The notes below the pieces were generated by a model. The model was not told the origin of the DNA. It worked only from the letters and a program-made list of their open reading frames with translations, and made no database searches. The position numbers and the translations under genes are program-made. From contig JADKGN010000004.1 of assembly GCA_016722705.1 (NCBI GenBank), forward strand, positions 310,001 through 374,000: a stretch of DNA of 64,000 nucleotides. The letters run 5' to 3'. This document shows, one piece after another, positions 23,993-32,833 of the stretch (positions are counted from its first letter, which is position 1; each line of letters opens with the position of its first letter). Source of the DNA: Candidatus Dechloromonas phosphoritropha. GTDB taxonomy: Bacteria > Pseudomonadota > Gammaproteobacteria > Burkholderiales > Rhodocyclaceae.

Positions 23993-26746
23993 ATGCAGGA
24001 AAAATATGCTCCGGCCGCCATCGAGCGCGCCGCTCAGCAGCACTGGGACCAGACCGGCGCCGCACGCGCTATTGAAGACACTTCGAAACCGAAGTACTAC
24101 TGCCTGTCGATGTTCCCCTACCCATCTGGCAAGCTGCACATGGGCCATGTGCGCAACTACACGATCGGCGACGTGCTGTCGCGCTTCCACAAAATGCTGG
24201 GTTACAACGTCATGCAGCCGATGGGCTGGGACGCCTTCGGCATGCCGGCCGAAAACGCGGCGCTGCAAAATAACGTACCGCCGGCCGCGTGGACTTACCA
24301 GAACATCGATTACATGCGGACTCAACTCAAGTCGCTTGGCTTCGCCATCGACTGGGAACGTGAATTCGCCACCTGCACACCCGAGTACTACCGCTGGGAA
24401 CAGTGGTTATTCACCCGCCTCTATGAAAAGGGCCTGGTCTACAAAAAGCTCGGCACAGTGAACTGGGACCCGGTCGATCACACCGTGCTGGCCAACGAGC
24501 AAGTCATCGATGGTCGCGGCTGGCGTTCCGGCGCGTTGATCGAAAAGCGCGAGATCCCCATGTATTACATGAAGATCACCGCCTACGCCGAAGAACTGCT
24601 GGCTGAACTCGACAATCTGCCGGGCTGGCCCGAGCAGGTGCGCCTGATGCAGAAGAACTGGATCGGCAAGAGCACCGGCGTGCGCTTCGCCTTCCCTCTG
24701 GCAGACAGCGCTGACGAAAAACTGTGGGTTTTCACCACCCGCGCCGACACCATCATGGGCGTCACCTTCGTCGCCGTCGCCGCCGAACATCCGCTGGCCA
24801 CGCGCGCCACGCAGAACAACCCGGAACTTGCCGTCTTCATTGAGGAATGCAAGCAGGGTGGCGTCGCCGAAGCCGACATCGCGACCATGGAAAAGAAGGG
24901 CATGCCGACCGGCATCTTCGTTAGCCACCCGCTGACCGGCGAACAGGTCGAAGTCTGGGTCGGCAATTACGTGCTGATGAGTTACGGCGACGGCGCCGTG
25001 ATGGCGGTGCCGGCCCACGACGAGCGGGATTTCGCCTTCGCCAAGAAATACAAAGACAAACTACCTCCGATCAAACCAGTAATTGTTCCTGAAAGCTGGA
25101 AATCAAAATCAATTTCCACCTCCACAATGGGCGAAGGTGTTGGCACAATGCCCATGCAAGAAGCACCAGCCCTGTCAGTGGACGGAGAACTCCCGCTGTT
25201 CTGGCTTGAATGGGATGAGCGTTTCGGCGAAAAGGGGGTTTGTGTCAATTCCGGCGCTTACGATGGCCTAATCTACGAAGCAGCAGTCGACAAAATTGCC
25301 GCCGACCTCACCGCCAAGGAACTGGGCGAAAAGAAAGTACAGTTCCGCCTGCGCGACTGGGGCATCTCGCGTCAGCGCTACTGGGGCTGCCCAATTCCGA
25401 TCGTTCACTGCAAAACCTGCGGCGACGTGCCGGTACCCGATGACCAGTTGCCGGTCGTCCTGCCCGAGAATGTCGAGATCACCGGTGCCGGTTCGCCGCT
25501 GGCTAGGATGCCGGAGTTCTACGAGTGTAAATGCCCGAAGTGTGGCGGCGACGCCCGGCGCGAAACCGACACCATGGACACTTTCTTCGAGTCGTCCTGG
25601 TACTTCCTGCGCTATGCGTGTCCGGACAACACCACGGCGATGGTCGACGAACGCGTCCAGTACTGGTGCAAGGGCGGCATCGACCAGTACATCGGCGGCA
25701 TCGAGCACGCCATTCTTCACCTCTTGTATGCGCGATTCTTCACCAAGCTGATGCGCGACGTCGGCCTGATCGGCGACCTCGGCGAGCCTTTCGCCAACTT
25801 GCTGACCCAAGGCATGGTCGTCGCCCCGACTTTCTACCGCGATCTTGCTGGCTGCAAGAAGCAGTGGATCAACCCGGCCGACGTCGATGTCGTGACCGAC
25901 GAGCGCGGCCGCCCGAGCGGTGCCACGCTCAAGGCTGACGGCCTGCCGGTAGTCATCGGCGGCACCGAGAAGATGGCGAAGTCGAAGAACAACGGCGTCG
26001 ATCCGCAGGTGCTGATCGACCAGTACGGCGCCGATACCGCCCGCCTGTTCACCATGTTTGCCGCTCCGCCCGACCAGTCGCTGGAATGGTCCGACGCCGG
26101 CGTCGAAGGCGCTTACCGCTTCCTGCGCCGCTTGTGGAAAACGACCTACGACCACGTGCAGGCTGGTACGACCATAGAAGCAACATCTGGCCCTAGGGTC
26201 AACGCCAAAATTGAGCAAAATTCACTGTCGACCGCGACCGTAGGGAGTGCAAAGCCGCAAGTCGATCTCCGCCGCAAACTGCACCAGACCATGAGCAAGG
26301 TCGCCGACGACTACGGCCGGCGCAAGCAGTTCAACACCGCCATCGCGGCCGTGATGGAACTGCTTAACGCCTACGATAAATGCGATCTGAGCGACACCAA
26401 CGGCCGCGCGCTGGCCCAGGAAACCCTGGAAAGCATTGCCCTGCTACTCTTCCCCATCGTCCCACACATCGGCCAGGCTCTGTATACCGAACTGAAGCCG
26501 GGCGCCGATGCTGGCGTGCAAGCCTTCCCGAAGGCCGATCCGGCCGCCTTGAAGCAAGACGAGATCGAACTGATGGTGCAGGTCAATGGCAAACTGCGCG
26601 GGTCGATTCGCGTGGCCGCCGAGGCCGACAAGGCGAGCATCGAAGCCGCCGCGCTGGCTTCCGAAGGCGCCGTCAAGTTCATGGAAGGCAAGGCGGCGAA
26701 GAAAGTCGTCGTCGTCCCCGGCCGTCTGGTCAATATCGTCGTTTAA
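23993..26746 (+). CDS. leuS: Leucyl-tRNA synthetase with two extra insertions
   Basis: Charges tRNA-Leu. The class I signatures are present: HMGH at 49-52 (PYPSGKLHMGHVRNY) and KMAKS at 660-664 (a KMSKS variant). The CP1 editing domain lies between. At 917 residues it is about 55 longer than the 860-residue E. coli enzyme. The excess is in two places: about residues 362-400 (KSISTSTMGEGVGTMPMQEA and flanks, with noticeably lower GC) and about 723-740 in the linker before the anticodon-binding domain, where a GTCGACCGC repeat is read in frame (KIEQNSLSTAT). Neither interrupts a catalytic motif. It heads the leuS-lptE-holA operon. Confidence 0.95.
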   Translation: MQEKYAPAAIERAAQQHWDQTGAARAIEDTSKPKYYCLSMFPYPSGKLHMGHVRNYTIGDVLSRFHKMLGYNVMQPMGWDAFGMPAENAALQNNVPPAAWTYQNIDYMRTQLKSLGFAIDWEREFATCTPEYYRWEQWLFTRLYEKGLVYKKLGTVNWDPVDHTVLANEQVIDGRGWRSGALIEKREIPMYYMKITAYAEELLAELDNLPGWPEQVRLMQKNWIGKSTGVRFAFPLADSADEKLWVFTTRADTIMGVTFVAVAAEHPLATRATQNNPELAVFIEECKQGGVAEADIATMEKKGMPTGIFVSHPLTGEQVEVWVGNYVLMSYGDGAVMAVPAHDERDFAFAKKYKDKLPPIKPVIVPESWKSKSISTSTMGEGVGTMPMQEAPALSVDGELPLFWLEWDERFGEKGVCVNSGAYDGLIYEAAVDKIAADLTAKELGEKKVQFRLRDWGISRQRYWGCPIPIVHCKTCGDVPVPDDQLPVVLPENVEITGAGSPLARMPEFYECKCPKCGGDARRETDTMDTFFESSWYFLRYACPDNTTAMVDERVQYWCKGGIDQYIGGIEHAILHLLYARFFTKLMRDVGLIGDLGEPFANLLTQGMVVAPTFYRDLAGCKKQWINPADVDVVTDERGRPSGATLKADGLPVVIGGTEKMAKSKNNGVDPQVLIDQYGADTARLFTMFAAPPDQSLEWSDAGVEGAYRFLRRLWKTTYDHVQAGTTIEATSGPRVNAKIEQNSLSTATVGSAKPQVDLRRKLHQTMSKVADDYGRRKQFNTAIAAVMELLNAYDKCDLSDTNGRALAQETLESIALLLFPIVPHIGQALYTELKPGADAGVQAFPKADPAALKQDEIELMVQVNGKLRGSIRVAAEADKASIEAAALASEGAVKFMEGKAAKKVVVVPGRLVNIVV
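26205..26240 (+). repeat. GTCGACCGC repeat inside leuS
   Basis: CAAAATTCACTGTCGACCGC, core 26227-26235, read as NSLSTAT. It lies in a segment that is about 17 residues longer than in E. coli LeuS. Confidence 0.55.
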
Positions 26747-26755
26747 GGAATCGCC

Positions 26756-27280
26756 ATGCGCGTCCTGTTCCGCGTTTTTCTTGCCCTGATTCTGGCAGCG
26801 ATCGTCGCCGGCTGCGGCTTCCAGTTGCGCGGGACGCTCAGCAGCAACCTGCCCTACAAGACGCTTTACATCGCCCTGCCCGAGACTTCCGATGTCCGCA
26901 TCTGGATGCAGCGCTACATCAGGGCAACCGACCAGACCCAGATCGTCGACAGTGCCAAGGACGCCGAGGCGATCTTTGTGCAACTGCAGGACACCCGCGT
27001 CAAGACCATTCTCAGCGTCAATGCCCAGGGCCGTGTTCGCGAGTACCGCCTGCAACTCGACTACAAGTTCCGCATCGTCAATAGCAAGGGGCAGGAACTG
27101 ATCGGCCCCAACGAGATCAACCTGTCACGCGACATCACTTACGACGATTCGACGGTGCTCGCCAAGGATCTCGAGGAAGGCCTGTTGTGGCGTGACATGA
27201 ACAACGACCTGGTCAACCAGATCATCCGCCGCCTGTCGATCATCAAGCCGAAGAATCCCGATCTCGAAGAAGACGACTGA
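26756..27280 (+). CDS. lptE: LPS-assembly lipoprotein LptE
   Basis: 174 residues. A signal peptide ends in a lipobox (AAIVAGC, Cys20) followed by the family hallmark GFQLRG. The protein is the outer-membrane plug of the LptD translocon that delivers LPS to the surface. The stop overlaps the holA ATG by one base and leuS ends 9 bases upstream, the usual betaproteobacterial order. The acidic C-terminus (DLEEDD) is ordinary. Confidence 0.92.
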   Translation: MRVLFRVFLALILAAIVAGCGFQLRGTLSSNLPYKTLYIALPETSDVRIWMQRYIRATDQTQIVDSAKDAEAIFVQLQDTRVKTILSVNAQGRVREYRLQLDYKFRIVNSKGQELIGPNEINLSRDITYDDSTVLAKDLEEGLLWRDMNNDLVNQIIRRLSIIKPKNPDLEEDD

Positions 27281-28287
27281 TGCTGCTCAAGGGCGAACAA
27301 CTCGCCGCGCACCTCGACCGCGAGTTGCGTCTGCTCTACGTGGTGTACGGCGACGAGCCGTTGCTGGTCGGCGAAGCCGCCGACGCCATCCGCGCCAAGG
27401 CCCGTCAGGCGGGATACAGCGAGCGCGAGACGCTCACCGTGCTGCCGCATTTCGACTGGAACCAACTGCTCGCCGCCGGCGACAACCTGTCGCTGTTCGG
27501 CGACCGCAAGCTGATCGACCTGCGCATTCCCACCGGCAAGCCGGGCAAGGAAGGCGGCGCCGCGCTGCAGGACTGGTGCAGGCGAATCTCGCCCGACAAC
27601 CTGCTGCTGGTCACGCTGCCCGAACTCGACTGGCGCGAGGAAAAGGCTGTCTGGTTTACCACGCTGGCCAGTGCCGGCGTCGTGATCAAGCTGATGGCAC
27701 CGCCGCTGGCCGAACTGCCTGGCTGGCTCGCCGGCCGCCTGCGCCGTCAGCAGCAGAGCGCCGAACTCGACAGCCTGAAATTTATCGCCGAGCGCGTCGA
27801 AGGCAACCTGCTCGCCGCCCATCAGGAGATCCAGAAACTCGGGCTGCTCTACCCGGCGGGTGCACTGTCGCTGGCGCAGATTCGCGAAGCCGTGTTCAAT
27901 GTCGCGCGCTATGACATCGACGGCTTGCGCGAAGCCCTGCTGGTCGGCGACATCGCCCGGCTGAGCCGGACGCTGACCGGCCTGATGCATGAAGGTGAGC
28001 CGCCGCCGCTGGTGCTGTGGGCGATGTGCGAGGAAATCCGGACGCTGATGTTGATCAGGAGCGGTCTCGACCGCGGCAGACCGCTCGACCTGCTACTCAA
28101 GGAAGCCAGGGTCTGGGGGCCGCGCGCCAATCCGGTAAAAAAAGCCGTACTTCGGCTGTCGACTGCAACACTTGAGGCGGCGCTGCATCATGCGGGAAAA
28201 ATCGACCGGCTCGCCAAGGGCATCGGTCAGGGCAACATCTGGGAGGAATTCCTGTACCTCGGCTTGAGCCTCAGCCAGCAAAAATAG
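27280..28287 (+). CDS. holA: DNA polymerase III delta subunit
   Basis: 335 residues, the clamp-loader subunit that opens the beta clamp. It has the delta N-terminal domain (LLYVVYGDEPLLVGEAADAI), the LFGDRKLIDLRIP segment and the helical collar with EGNLLAAHQEIQKLGLL. Near the C-terminus (about residues 286-297) a stretch KKAVLRLSTATLEAAL coincides with a GTCGACTGC variant of the dispersed repeat. The domain is otherwise of normal length. Confidence 0.93.
   Translation: MLLKGEQLAAHLDRELRLLYVVYGDEPLLVGEAADAIRAKARQAGYSERETLTVLPHFDWNQLLAAGDNLSLFGDRKLIDLRIPTGKPGKEGGAALQDWCRRISPDNLLLVTLPELDWREEKAVWFTTLASAGVVIKLMAPPLAELPGWLAGRLRRQQQSAELDSLKFIAERVEGNLLAAHQEIQKLGLLYPAGALSLAQIREAVFNVARYDIDGLREALLVGDIARLSRTLTGLMHEGEPPPLVLWAMCEEIRTLMLIRSGLDRGRPLDLLLKEARVWGPRANPVKKAVLRLSTATLEAALHHAGKIDRLAKGIGQGNIWEEFLYLGLSLSQQK
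28139..28170 (+). repeat. GTCGACCGC-type repeat inside holA
   Basis: AAAAGCCGTACTTCGGCTGT followed by CGACTGCAACA (core variant 28158-28166). It matches the intergenic consensus over about 28 bases with a few changes, and is read in frame. Confidence 0.5.
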
Positions 28288-28518
28288 TTAGCGCGCGGCT
28301 ACCCCGGCATCCGGTTCAAGGTCTTCCCACATGCAGCCAGCCTCGGTGCGGACATCGATGACGCCTGCCTTCTGGGTTCCCTGAACCAGACACTCCCCCG
28401 CACAATCCTGCGTGACGACGACCACTTTCACCTCGGCATCCACCTGGCGTTCGCCATCCCAGTAGCTGCAGGTTGCACAAACCTTGACCTCGGTCGGCAA
28501 AATCAATTTTTCAGCCAT
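28288..28518 (-). CDS. Small Cys-rich hypothetical protein
   Basis: 76 residues from the ATG at 28518 (MAEKLILPTEVKVCATCSYW); GGGGGA is just upstream. Five cysteines, including CATC and CAGEC spacing and a late GCMW, suggest a small zinc-binding or redox-active fold. No family is recognised. It is convergent with holA, with one base between the stops, and divergent from proA. The frame is open further upstream, but that part would overlap the proA promoter. Confidence 0.65.
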   Translation of the reverse strand: MAEKLILPTEVKVCATCSYWDGERQVDAEVKVVVVTQDCAGECLVQGTQKAGVIDVRTEAGCMWEDLEPDAGVAAR

Positions 28519-28598
28519 CATTCCCCCGATGGAAACCCACGTTATCGTTGCGGGTAAGAGTTTACCGGCTTCCCGAAGTTCCCGGTTATTTGTCTGGC

Positions 28599-28604
28599 TA
28601 TAAT
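28599..28604 (+). promoter_or_regulatory. -10 element of the proA promoter
   Basis: TATAAT 29 bases before the proA ATG, in an A/T-rich patch (GGCTATAATGTATTTTTTGC). No -35 element is convincing. Confidence 0.5.
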
Positions 28605-28632
28605 GTATTTTTTGCGCTGAACCTGGAACATC

Positions 28633-29889
28633 ATGAACATCAAGGAATACATGCAGACCGTCGGCCGTCAGGCCCGGATTGCCTCGCACCGCCTCGCCAC
28701 GGCCTCGACCGCCGAAAAGAACGCCGCGCTGCTCGCCATCGCCGCCGCCATTCGCCGCGACAAGGCGGCGCTGGTCGCCGCCAATCAGGAGGATCTGGCC
28801 GCCGCCCGCGTCGCCGGCCTCGAAAGCGCGATGCTCGACCGCCTGACGCTCTCGGAAAAAGGAGTCGAAGCGATGGCCGCCGGCGTCGAGCAGGTTGCCA
28901 AGCTGCCCGACCCGATCGGCGAGATGGGCGAGTTCAAGTTCATGCCCTCCGGCATCCAGGTCGGCAAGATGCGCGTGCCGCTCGGCGTCATCGGCATCAT
29001 CTACGAAGCGCGGCCGAACGTGACGGCAGATGCCGCGGCGCTGTGCCTGAAATCCGGCAATGCCGCCATCCTGCGCGGCGGTTCGGAAGCGATCCGTTCC
29101 AACCGCGCGATCGCCGCGCTGGTCCAGGAAGGCTTGCGAACAGCCGGCCTACCCGCCGAGTGCGTGCAGGTCGTCGACACCACCGACCGCGCCGCCGTCG
29201 GCGAGTTGATCACCATGCGCGAATTTGTCGATGTCATCGTGCCGCGCGGCGGCAAGGGCCTGATCGCCCGCCTGCTCGCCGAATCGCGCGTGCCGATGAT
29301 CCAGCACCTCGACGGTAATTGCCACGTCTATCTCGATAAGGAAGCCGACCCGGACAAGGCGCTGAAGATTGTCGAAAACGCCAAGACTCAGCGCTACGGC
29401 ACCTGCAACACCGCCGAGTCGCTGTTGGTCGACCGCAGTATCGCCGCCGCACTGCTGCCAGCAATTGCCACAATGCTGACCGGCAAGGGCGTCGAAATCC
29501 GCGGCTGCGCCGAGACGCAGGCGCTGGTGCCGAACGCCGTCGCCTCGACCGACGAGGACTATTACACCGAATACCTCGCCCCGATCATCTCGGTCAAAGT
29601 GGTGGCCGGCATCGACGAAGCCATCGCCCACATCAACCGGTATTCATCGCACCACACTGATGCCATCGTCACCGACAATCATCCGAAGGCCATGCGCTTT
29701 CTGCGCGAGGTCGATTCCAGTTCGGTCATGATCAACGCCTCGACGCGTTTCGCCGATGGTTTTGAATACGGCCTCGGCGCCGAAATCGGTATTTCGACCG
29801 ACAAGATCCATGCGCGCGGCCCGGTCGGCCTCGAAGGGCTTACCAGCCAGAAATGGATCGTGCTGGGAGACGGCCATGTCCGGGGCTGA
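28633..29889 (+). CDS. proA: Gamma-glutamyl phosphate reductase
   Basis: A 418-residue enzyme that reduces L-glutamyl-5-phosphate to glutamate semialdehyde with NADPH in proline synthesis. It is of the ALDH superfamily; the active-site Cys258 is in RYGTCNTAESLLV, with IPRGGKGL-like (VPRGGKGLIARL) and AEIGISTDKIHARGPVGLEG motifs. Normal length. No proB is adjacent. The ogt ATG overlaps its last 14 bases. Confidence 0.95.
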   Translation: MNIKEYMQTVGRQARIASHRLATASTAEKNAALLAIAAAIRRDKAALVAANQEDLAAARVAGLESAMLDRLTLSEKGVEAMAAGVEQVAKLPDPIGEMGEFKFMPSGIQVGKMRVPLGVIGIIYEARPNVTADAAALCLKSGNAAILRGGSEAIRSNRAIAALVQEGLRTAGLPAECVQVVDTTDRAAVGELITMREFVDVIVPRGGKGLIARLLAESRVPMIQHLDGNCHVYLDKEADPDKALKIVENAKTQRYGTCNTAESLLVDRSIAAALLPAIATMLTGKGVEIRGCAETQALVPNAVASTDEDYYTEYLAPIISVKVVAGIDEAIAHINRYSSHHTDAIVTDNHPKAMRFLREVDSSSVMINASTRFADGFEYGLGAEIGISTDKIHARGPVGLEGLTSQKWIVLGDGHVRG

Positions 29890-30370
29890 GCGCCATGCGG
29901 CCATCGTCGCCGCGCCCGGCTTCGCGCTCGGGGTACGTTGCAGCGACGACGAAATCATCGCCATCGACTTTCTCGAAGCGCAACCGGAGGTCGCTCCAAC
30001 CAGTCCGCTGGCTGCCGAGGCGGTGCGCCAGTTGCGCGCCTACCTGGCCGACCCGGCCTTTGCTTTCGGCCTGCCGCTGCGCCCTGCCGGCACCGCCTTC
30101 CAGCGCCGCGTCTGGGGCGAAATCGCCGCCATACCAAACGGCGAGACACGCTGTTACGGTCAACTGGCAAAAAACCTCAAAAATGCGCCGCGTGCCGTCG
30201 GCCAGGCCTGTGGCGCCAACCCTTATCCGGTCGTCGTCCCCTGTCATCGCGTTGTCGCTGCCGACGGCGGACTAGGTGGATTTGCCCGCGAACGCGGCGG
30301 CTTCCTGCTCGACATCAAGCGCTGGCTGCTGAAACATGAAGGCGGAGAATTTGCCGGCACACGCGGCTGA
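29876..30370 (+). CDS. ogt: Methylated-DNA-protein-cysteine methyltransferase
   Basis: 164 residues. A suicide repair protein that moves methyl groups from O6-methylguanine to its active-site Cys123 in VVVPCHRVV. The helix-turn-helix region (TRCYGQLAKNL, then PRAVGQACGANP) and the C-terminal GGFARERGGFLLDIKRWLL are complete. There is no N-terminal Ada domain. It overlaps proA upstream and xerD downstream, so the three are likely co-transcribed. Confidence 0.93.
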   Translation: MSGAERHAAIVAAPGFALGVRCSDDEIIAIDFLEAQPEVAPTSPLAAEAVRQLRAYLADPAFAFGLPLRPAGTAFQRRVWGEIAAIPNGETRCYGQLAKNLKNAPRAVGQACGANPYPVVVPCHRVVAADGGLGGFARERGGFLLDIKRWLLKHEGGEFAGTRG

Positions 30371-31256
30371 CCTCGCCGAGATCGACACCTTCTGCGACGC
30401 GTTGTGGCTGGAAGACGGCCTCGCCAAGGCGACGCTCGACAGCTACCGCTCCGATCTCGGCCGCCTGTCACTGTGGCTGGCCGAAAATGGTCACGGGCCG
30501 CTGCTCGACCTGCGTGCGACGACACTGGCCGCCTTCATCGCCCACCTGTCGCGGCAGACGCGCGCCAGCTCGCAGTCGCGCTACCTGTCGACGCTGCGCC
30601 GCTTCTACCGCTGGCAACTGGCGCGCGGCCGCATCGTCAGCGACCCAACCCTCAATCTCCCCAACCCGGCACGCCCATCGCGCCTGCCCAAGGTCATGTC
30701 GGAGAAACAGGTCGACAGCCTGCTTGCGGCACCGGATGTCGATGCGCTGCTTGGCCTGCGCGATCGCGCCATGCTGGAAACGCTCTACGCCACCGGCCTG
30801 CGCGTTTCCGAACTGGTCAGCCTGAAACTGCACGAAATCGGCTTTAACGAAGGCGTGCTGCGTGCGCTCGGCAAAGGCAACAAGGAACGCCTGGTGCCGC
30901 TCGGCGAAATCGCCATTGACTGGCTGGTCCGCTACCTCAAGGAAGCGCGCCCGGAAATTCTCAAGGGCCGGCTGAGCGACGCGCTGTTCGTCACTGGCCG
31001 CGGCGGCCCGATGACCCGCCAGGCGTTCTGGCAACTGATCAAGCGCTATGCACTGATTGCCGGCATCGCACCGGAAAAACTGTCGCCGCATGTGCTGCGC
31101 CACGCCTTCGCCACCCACCTGCTCAACCACGGCGCCGACCTGCGCGTCGTCCAGTTGTTGCTCGGCCATGCCGACATTTCAACGACACAGATCTATACCC
31201 ATGTCGCCCGCGAGCGCCTCAAGTCACTGCACGCAATGCACCACCCGCGTGGGTGA
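30336..31256 (+). CDS. xerD: Site-specific tyrosine recombinase XerD
   Basis: 306 residues. Acts with XerC at dif to resolve chromosome dimers. The N-terminal SAM-like core-binding domain is complete and the catalytic set is visible: Arg156 in TGLRVSEL, Lys in GKGNKERLVP, HVLRHAFATH (His252, Arg255), LLGHADISTTQIY and the nucleophile Tyr287. Its length and high identity to the chromosomal family make an integron or phage integrase unlikely. Confidence 0.94.
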   Translation: MKAENLPAHAADLAEIDTFCDALWLEDGLAKATLDSYRSDLGRLSLWLAENGHGPLLDLRATTLAAFIAHLSRQTRASSQSRYLSTLRRFYRWQLARGRIVSDPTLNLPNPARPSRLPKVMSEKQVDSLLAAPDVDALLGLRDRAMLETLYATGLRVSELVSLKLHEIGFNEGVLRALGKGNKERLVPLGEIAIDWLVRYLKEARPEILKGRLSDALFVTGRGGPMTRQAFWQLIKRYALIAGIAPEKLSPHVLRHAFATHLLNHGADLRVVQLLLGHADISTTQIYTHVARERLKSLHAMHHPRG

Positions 31257-31286
31257 ATACCCCTTGAACGTGCACGGAATAAGATC

Positions 31287-31775
31287 ATGAAGATCGTCCG
31301 TTCATTGGGGATCATCGCTCTGTCCATCGCTGCCCTCGGCATCTTCGGTGTTGCCGGTGCAACCGAGAAGGGCAAGTTCGATTTGGGCAAGCGTGAATAC
31401 ATGAACCGTTGCACTGTATGCCACGGGCCAAGCGGGACAGGTAACTGCAGCTCGAATGACGTGCTGAAGACCACCCCGACCAAACTGACCACATTGAGCA
31501 AGAAGAACGGTGGCGTATTCCCGCTCGACCGCGTGTATTCCGTGATCGACGGCCGCACGGTGGTCAAGGGCCACGGTACGCAGGACATGCCGATATGGGG
31601 TCGCGACCTGAGCATGGAAACGGTCAAGGCCGACGAGCATTACTTCGACATGCCGTACAACATGGAAGCCGTACGCGCCGCGCTCGAATTCATCAATGAA
31701 AAACTGGGCAAGCGCCCGGTGGTCGGGGTGGTGTGCCTGCCACGGTCGAGCGCCGGGCAGGAGCAATTCTCATGA
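31287..31775 (+). CDS. Exported class I c-type cytochrome
   Basis: 162 residues. A signal peptide (LGIIALSIAALGIFGVAGA) precedes a single haem site CTVCH (Cys42, Cys45, His46). A likely axial Met101 lies in QDMPIWG. It is a periplasmic electron carrier. Partner oxidase or reductase genes are not nearby, so its donor and acceptor are unknown. AAGATC before the ATG is a weak ribosome site. Confidence 0.88.
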   Translation: MKIVRSLGIIALSIAALGIFGVAGATEKGKFDLGKREYMNRCTVCHGPSGTGNCSSNDVLKTTPTKLTTLSKKNGGVFPLDRVYSVIDGRTVVKGHGTQDMPIWGRDLSMETVKADEHYFDMPYNMEAVRAALEFINEKLGKRPVVGVVCLPRSSAGQEQFS

Positions 31776-31882
31776 GGTATCTTTTATTTCCATTACGAAT
31801 ATACAGATGAATAAACGTTCTTAATTGATTATTTAGCCCTTGCTAGAATGTCGCCACTCAACATCCGGTGCGGATTCCAGCA

Positions 31883-32833
31883 ATGACCCAGACCACGCAA
31901 ATCGCCACGCCCAGGATCGTCCTCAGCCACCTCGACTGGCTCGAAGCAGAAGCGATCCACATCATGCGCGAAGTGGCCGGCCAGTGCGCCAACCCGGTGC
32001 TGCTCTTCTCCGGCGGCAAGGACTCGGTCTGTATGCTGCGCCTGGCCGAAAAGGCCTTCCGTCCGGGCAAGTTCCCCTTCCCGCTGATGCACATCGACAC
32101 TGGCCACAACTACCAGGAAGTCGTCGCCTTCCGCGACAAGCGCGCGGCTGAACTGGGTGAGCGCCTGATCGTCCGCTTGGTCGAAGACTCGATGGCGCGT
32201 GGCAGCGTCGTCCTCAAACATGATGGTGAATCGCGCAACAAGCACCAGTCGGTGACGCTACTCGAAGCCATCGAGGAATTCGGTTTCGACTGCTGCATCG
32301 GCGGCGCCCGCCGCGACGAGGAAAAGGCCCGCGCCAAGGAACGGATCTTCAGCTTCCGCGACGAATTCGGTCAATGGGATCCGAAGAACCAGCGTCCGGA
32401 ACTGTGGAGCCTGTACAACGCCCGCAGCCACAAGGGCGAGAACATCCGCGCCTTCCCGATCTCGAACTGGACGGAAATGGACATCTGGCAGTACATCGAG
32501 CGCGAGAAGCTGGAACTGCCGTCGATCTACTTCGCCCACACCCGCCCAGTCGTCATCCGCCAGGGCGCCATCGTGCCGGTCAACGTGCCGCTGGTTTCCG
32601 GCGAACTGACCAACCTGCCCAAACCGGGTGAGGCAATCATCGAGAAGACCGTGCGCTTCCGCACCGTCGGCGATATTTCGTGCACTGCCCCGGTCGAGTC
32701 CGACGCCGGCGACGTCGCCGGGATCGTCATCGAAACCGCCACCACCACGATCACCGAGCGCGGCGCCACCCGCCTGGACGACCAGACCAGCGACGCCTCG
32801 ATGGAGCAGCGCAAGAAGGAGGGGTATTTTTGA
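31883..32833 (+). CDS. cysD: Sulfate adenylyltransferase subunit 2
   Basis: 316 residues. The ATP-pyrophosphatase subunit that makes adenosine 5'-phosphosulfate from ATP and sulfate. PP-loop SGGKDSVCML (about residues 43-52), HIDTGHNYQEV, GGARRDEEKARAKERIFSFR and the C-terminal RTVGDISCTAPV are complete. An upstream GTG is possible but lies closer to the promoter. The leader is A/T-rich, with TAGAAT as a possible -10. The stop overlaps the cysN ATG by one base. No CysB site was identified. Confidence 0.95.
   Translation: MTQTTQIATPRIVLSHLDWLEAEAIHIMREVAGQCANPVLLFSGGKDSVCMLRLAEKAFRPGKFPFPLMHIDTGHNYQEVVAFRDKRAAELGERLIVRLVEDSMARGSVVLKHDGESRNKHQSVTLLEAIEEFGFDCCIGGARRDEEKARAKERIFSFRDEFGQWDPKNQRPELWSLYNARSHKGENIRAFPISNWTEMDIWQYIEREKLELPSIYFAHTRPVVIRQGAIVPVNVPLVSGELTNLPKPGEAIIEKTVRFRTVGDISCTAPVESDAGDVAGIVIETATTTITERGATRLDDQTSDASMEQRKKEGYF

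Noticed and set aside
29428..29436. GTCGACCGC in proA considered as an inserted repeat
   Set aside because: The A/T-rich arm is absent and the protein aligns normally there; the 9-mer alone can occur by chance, as also in argC and rarD.
30336..31256. Tyrosine recombinase considered as an integron or island integrase for the attC-like site
   Set aside because: It has XerD length and motifs, lacks the extra helix insert of integron integrases, and sits in a housekeeping operon 20 kb away.
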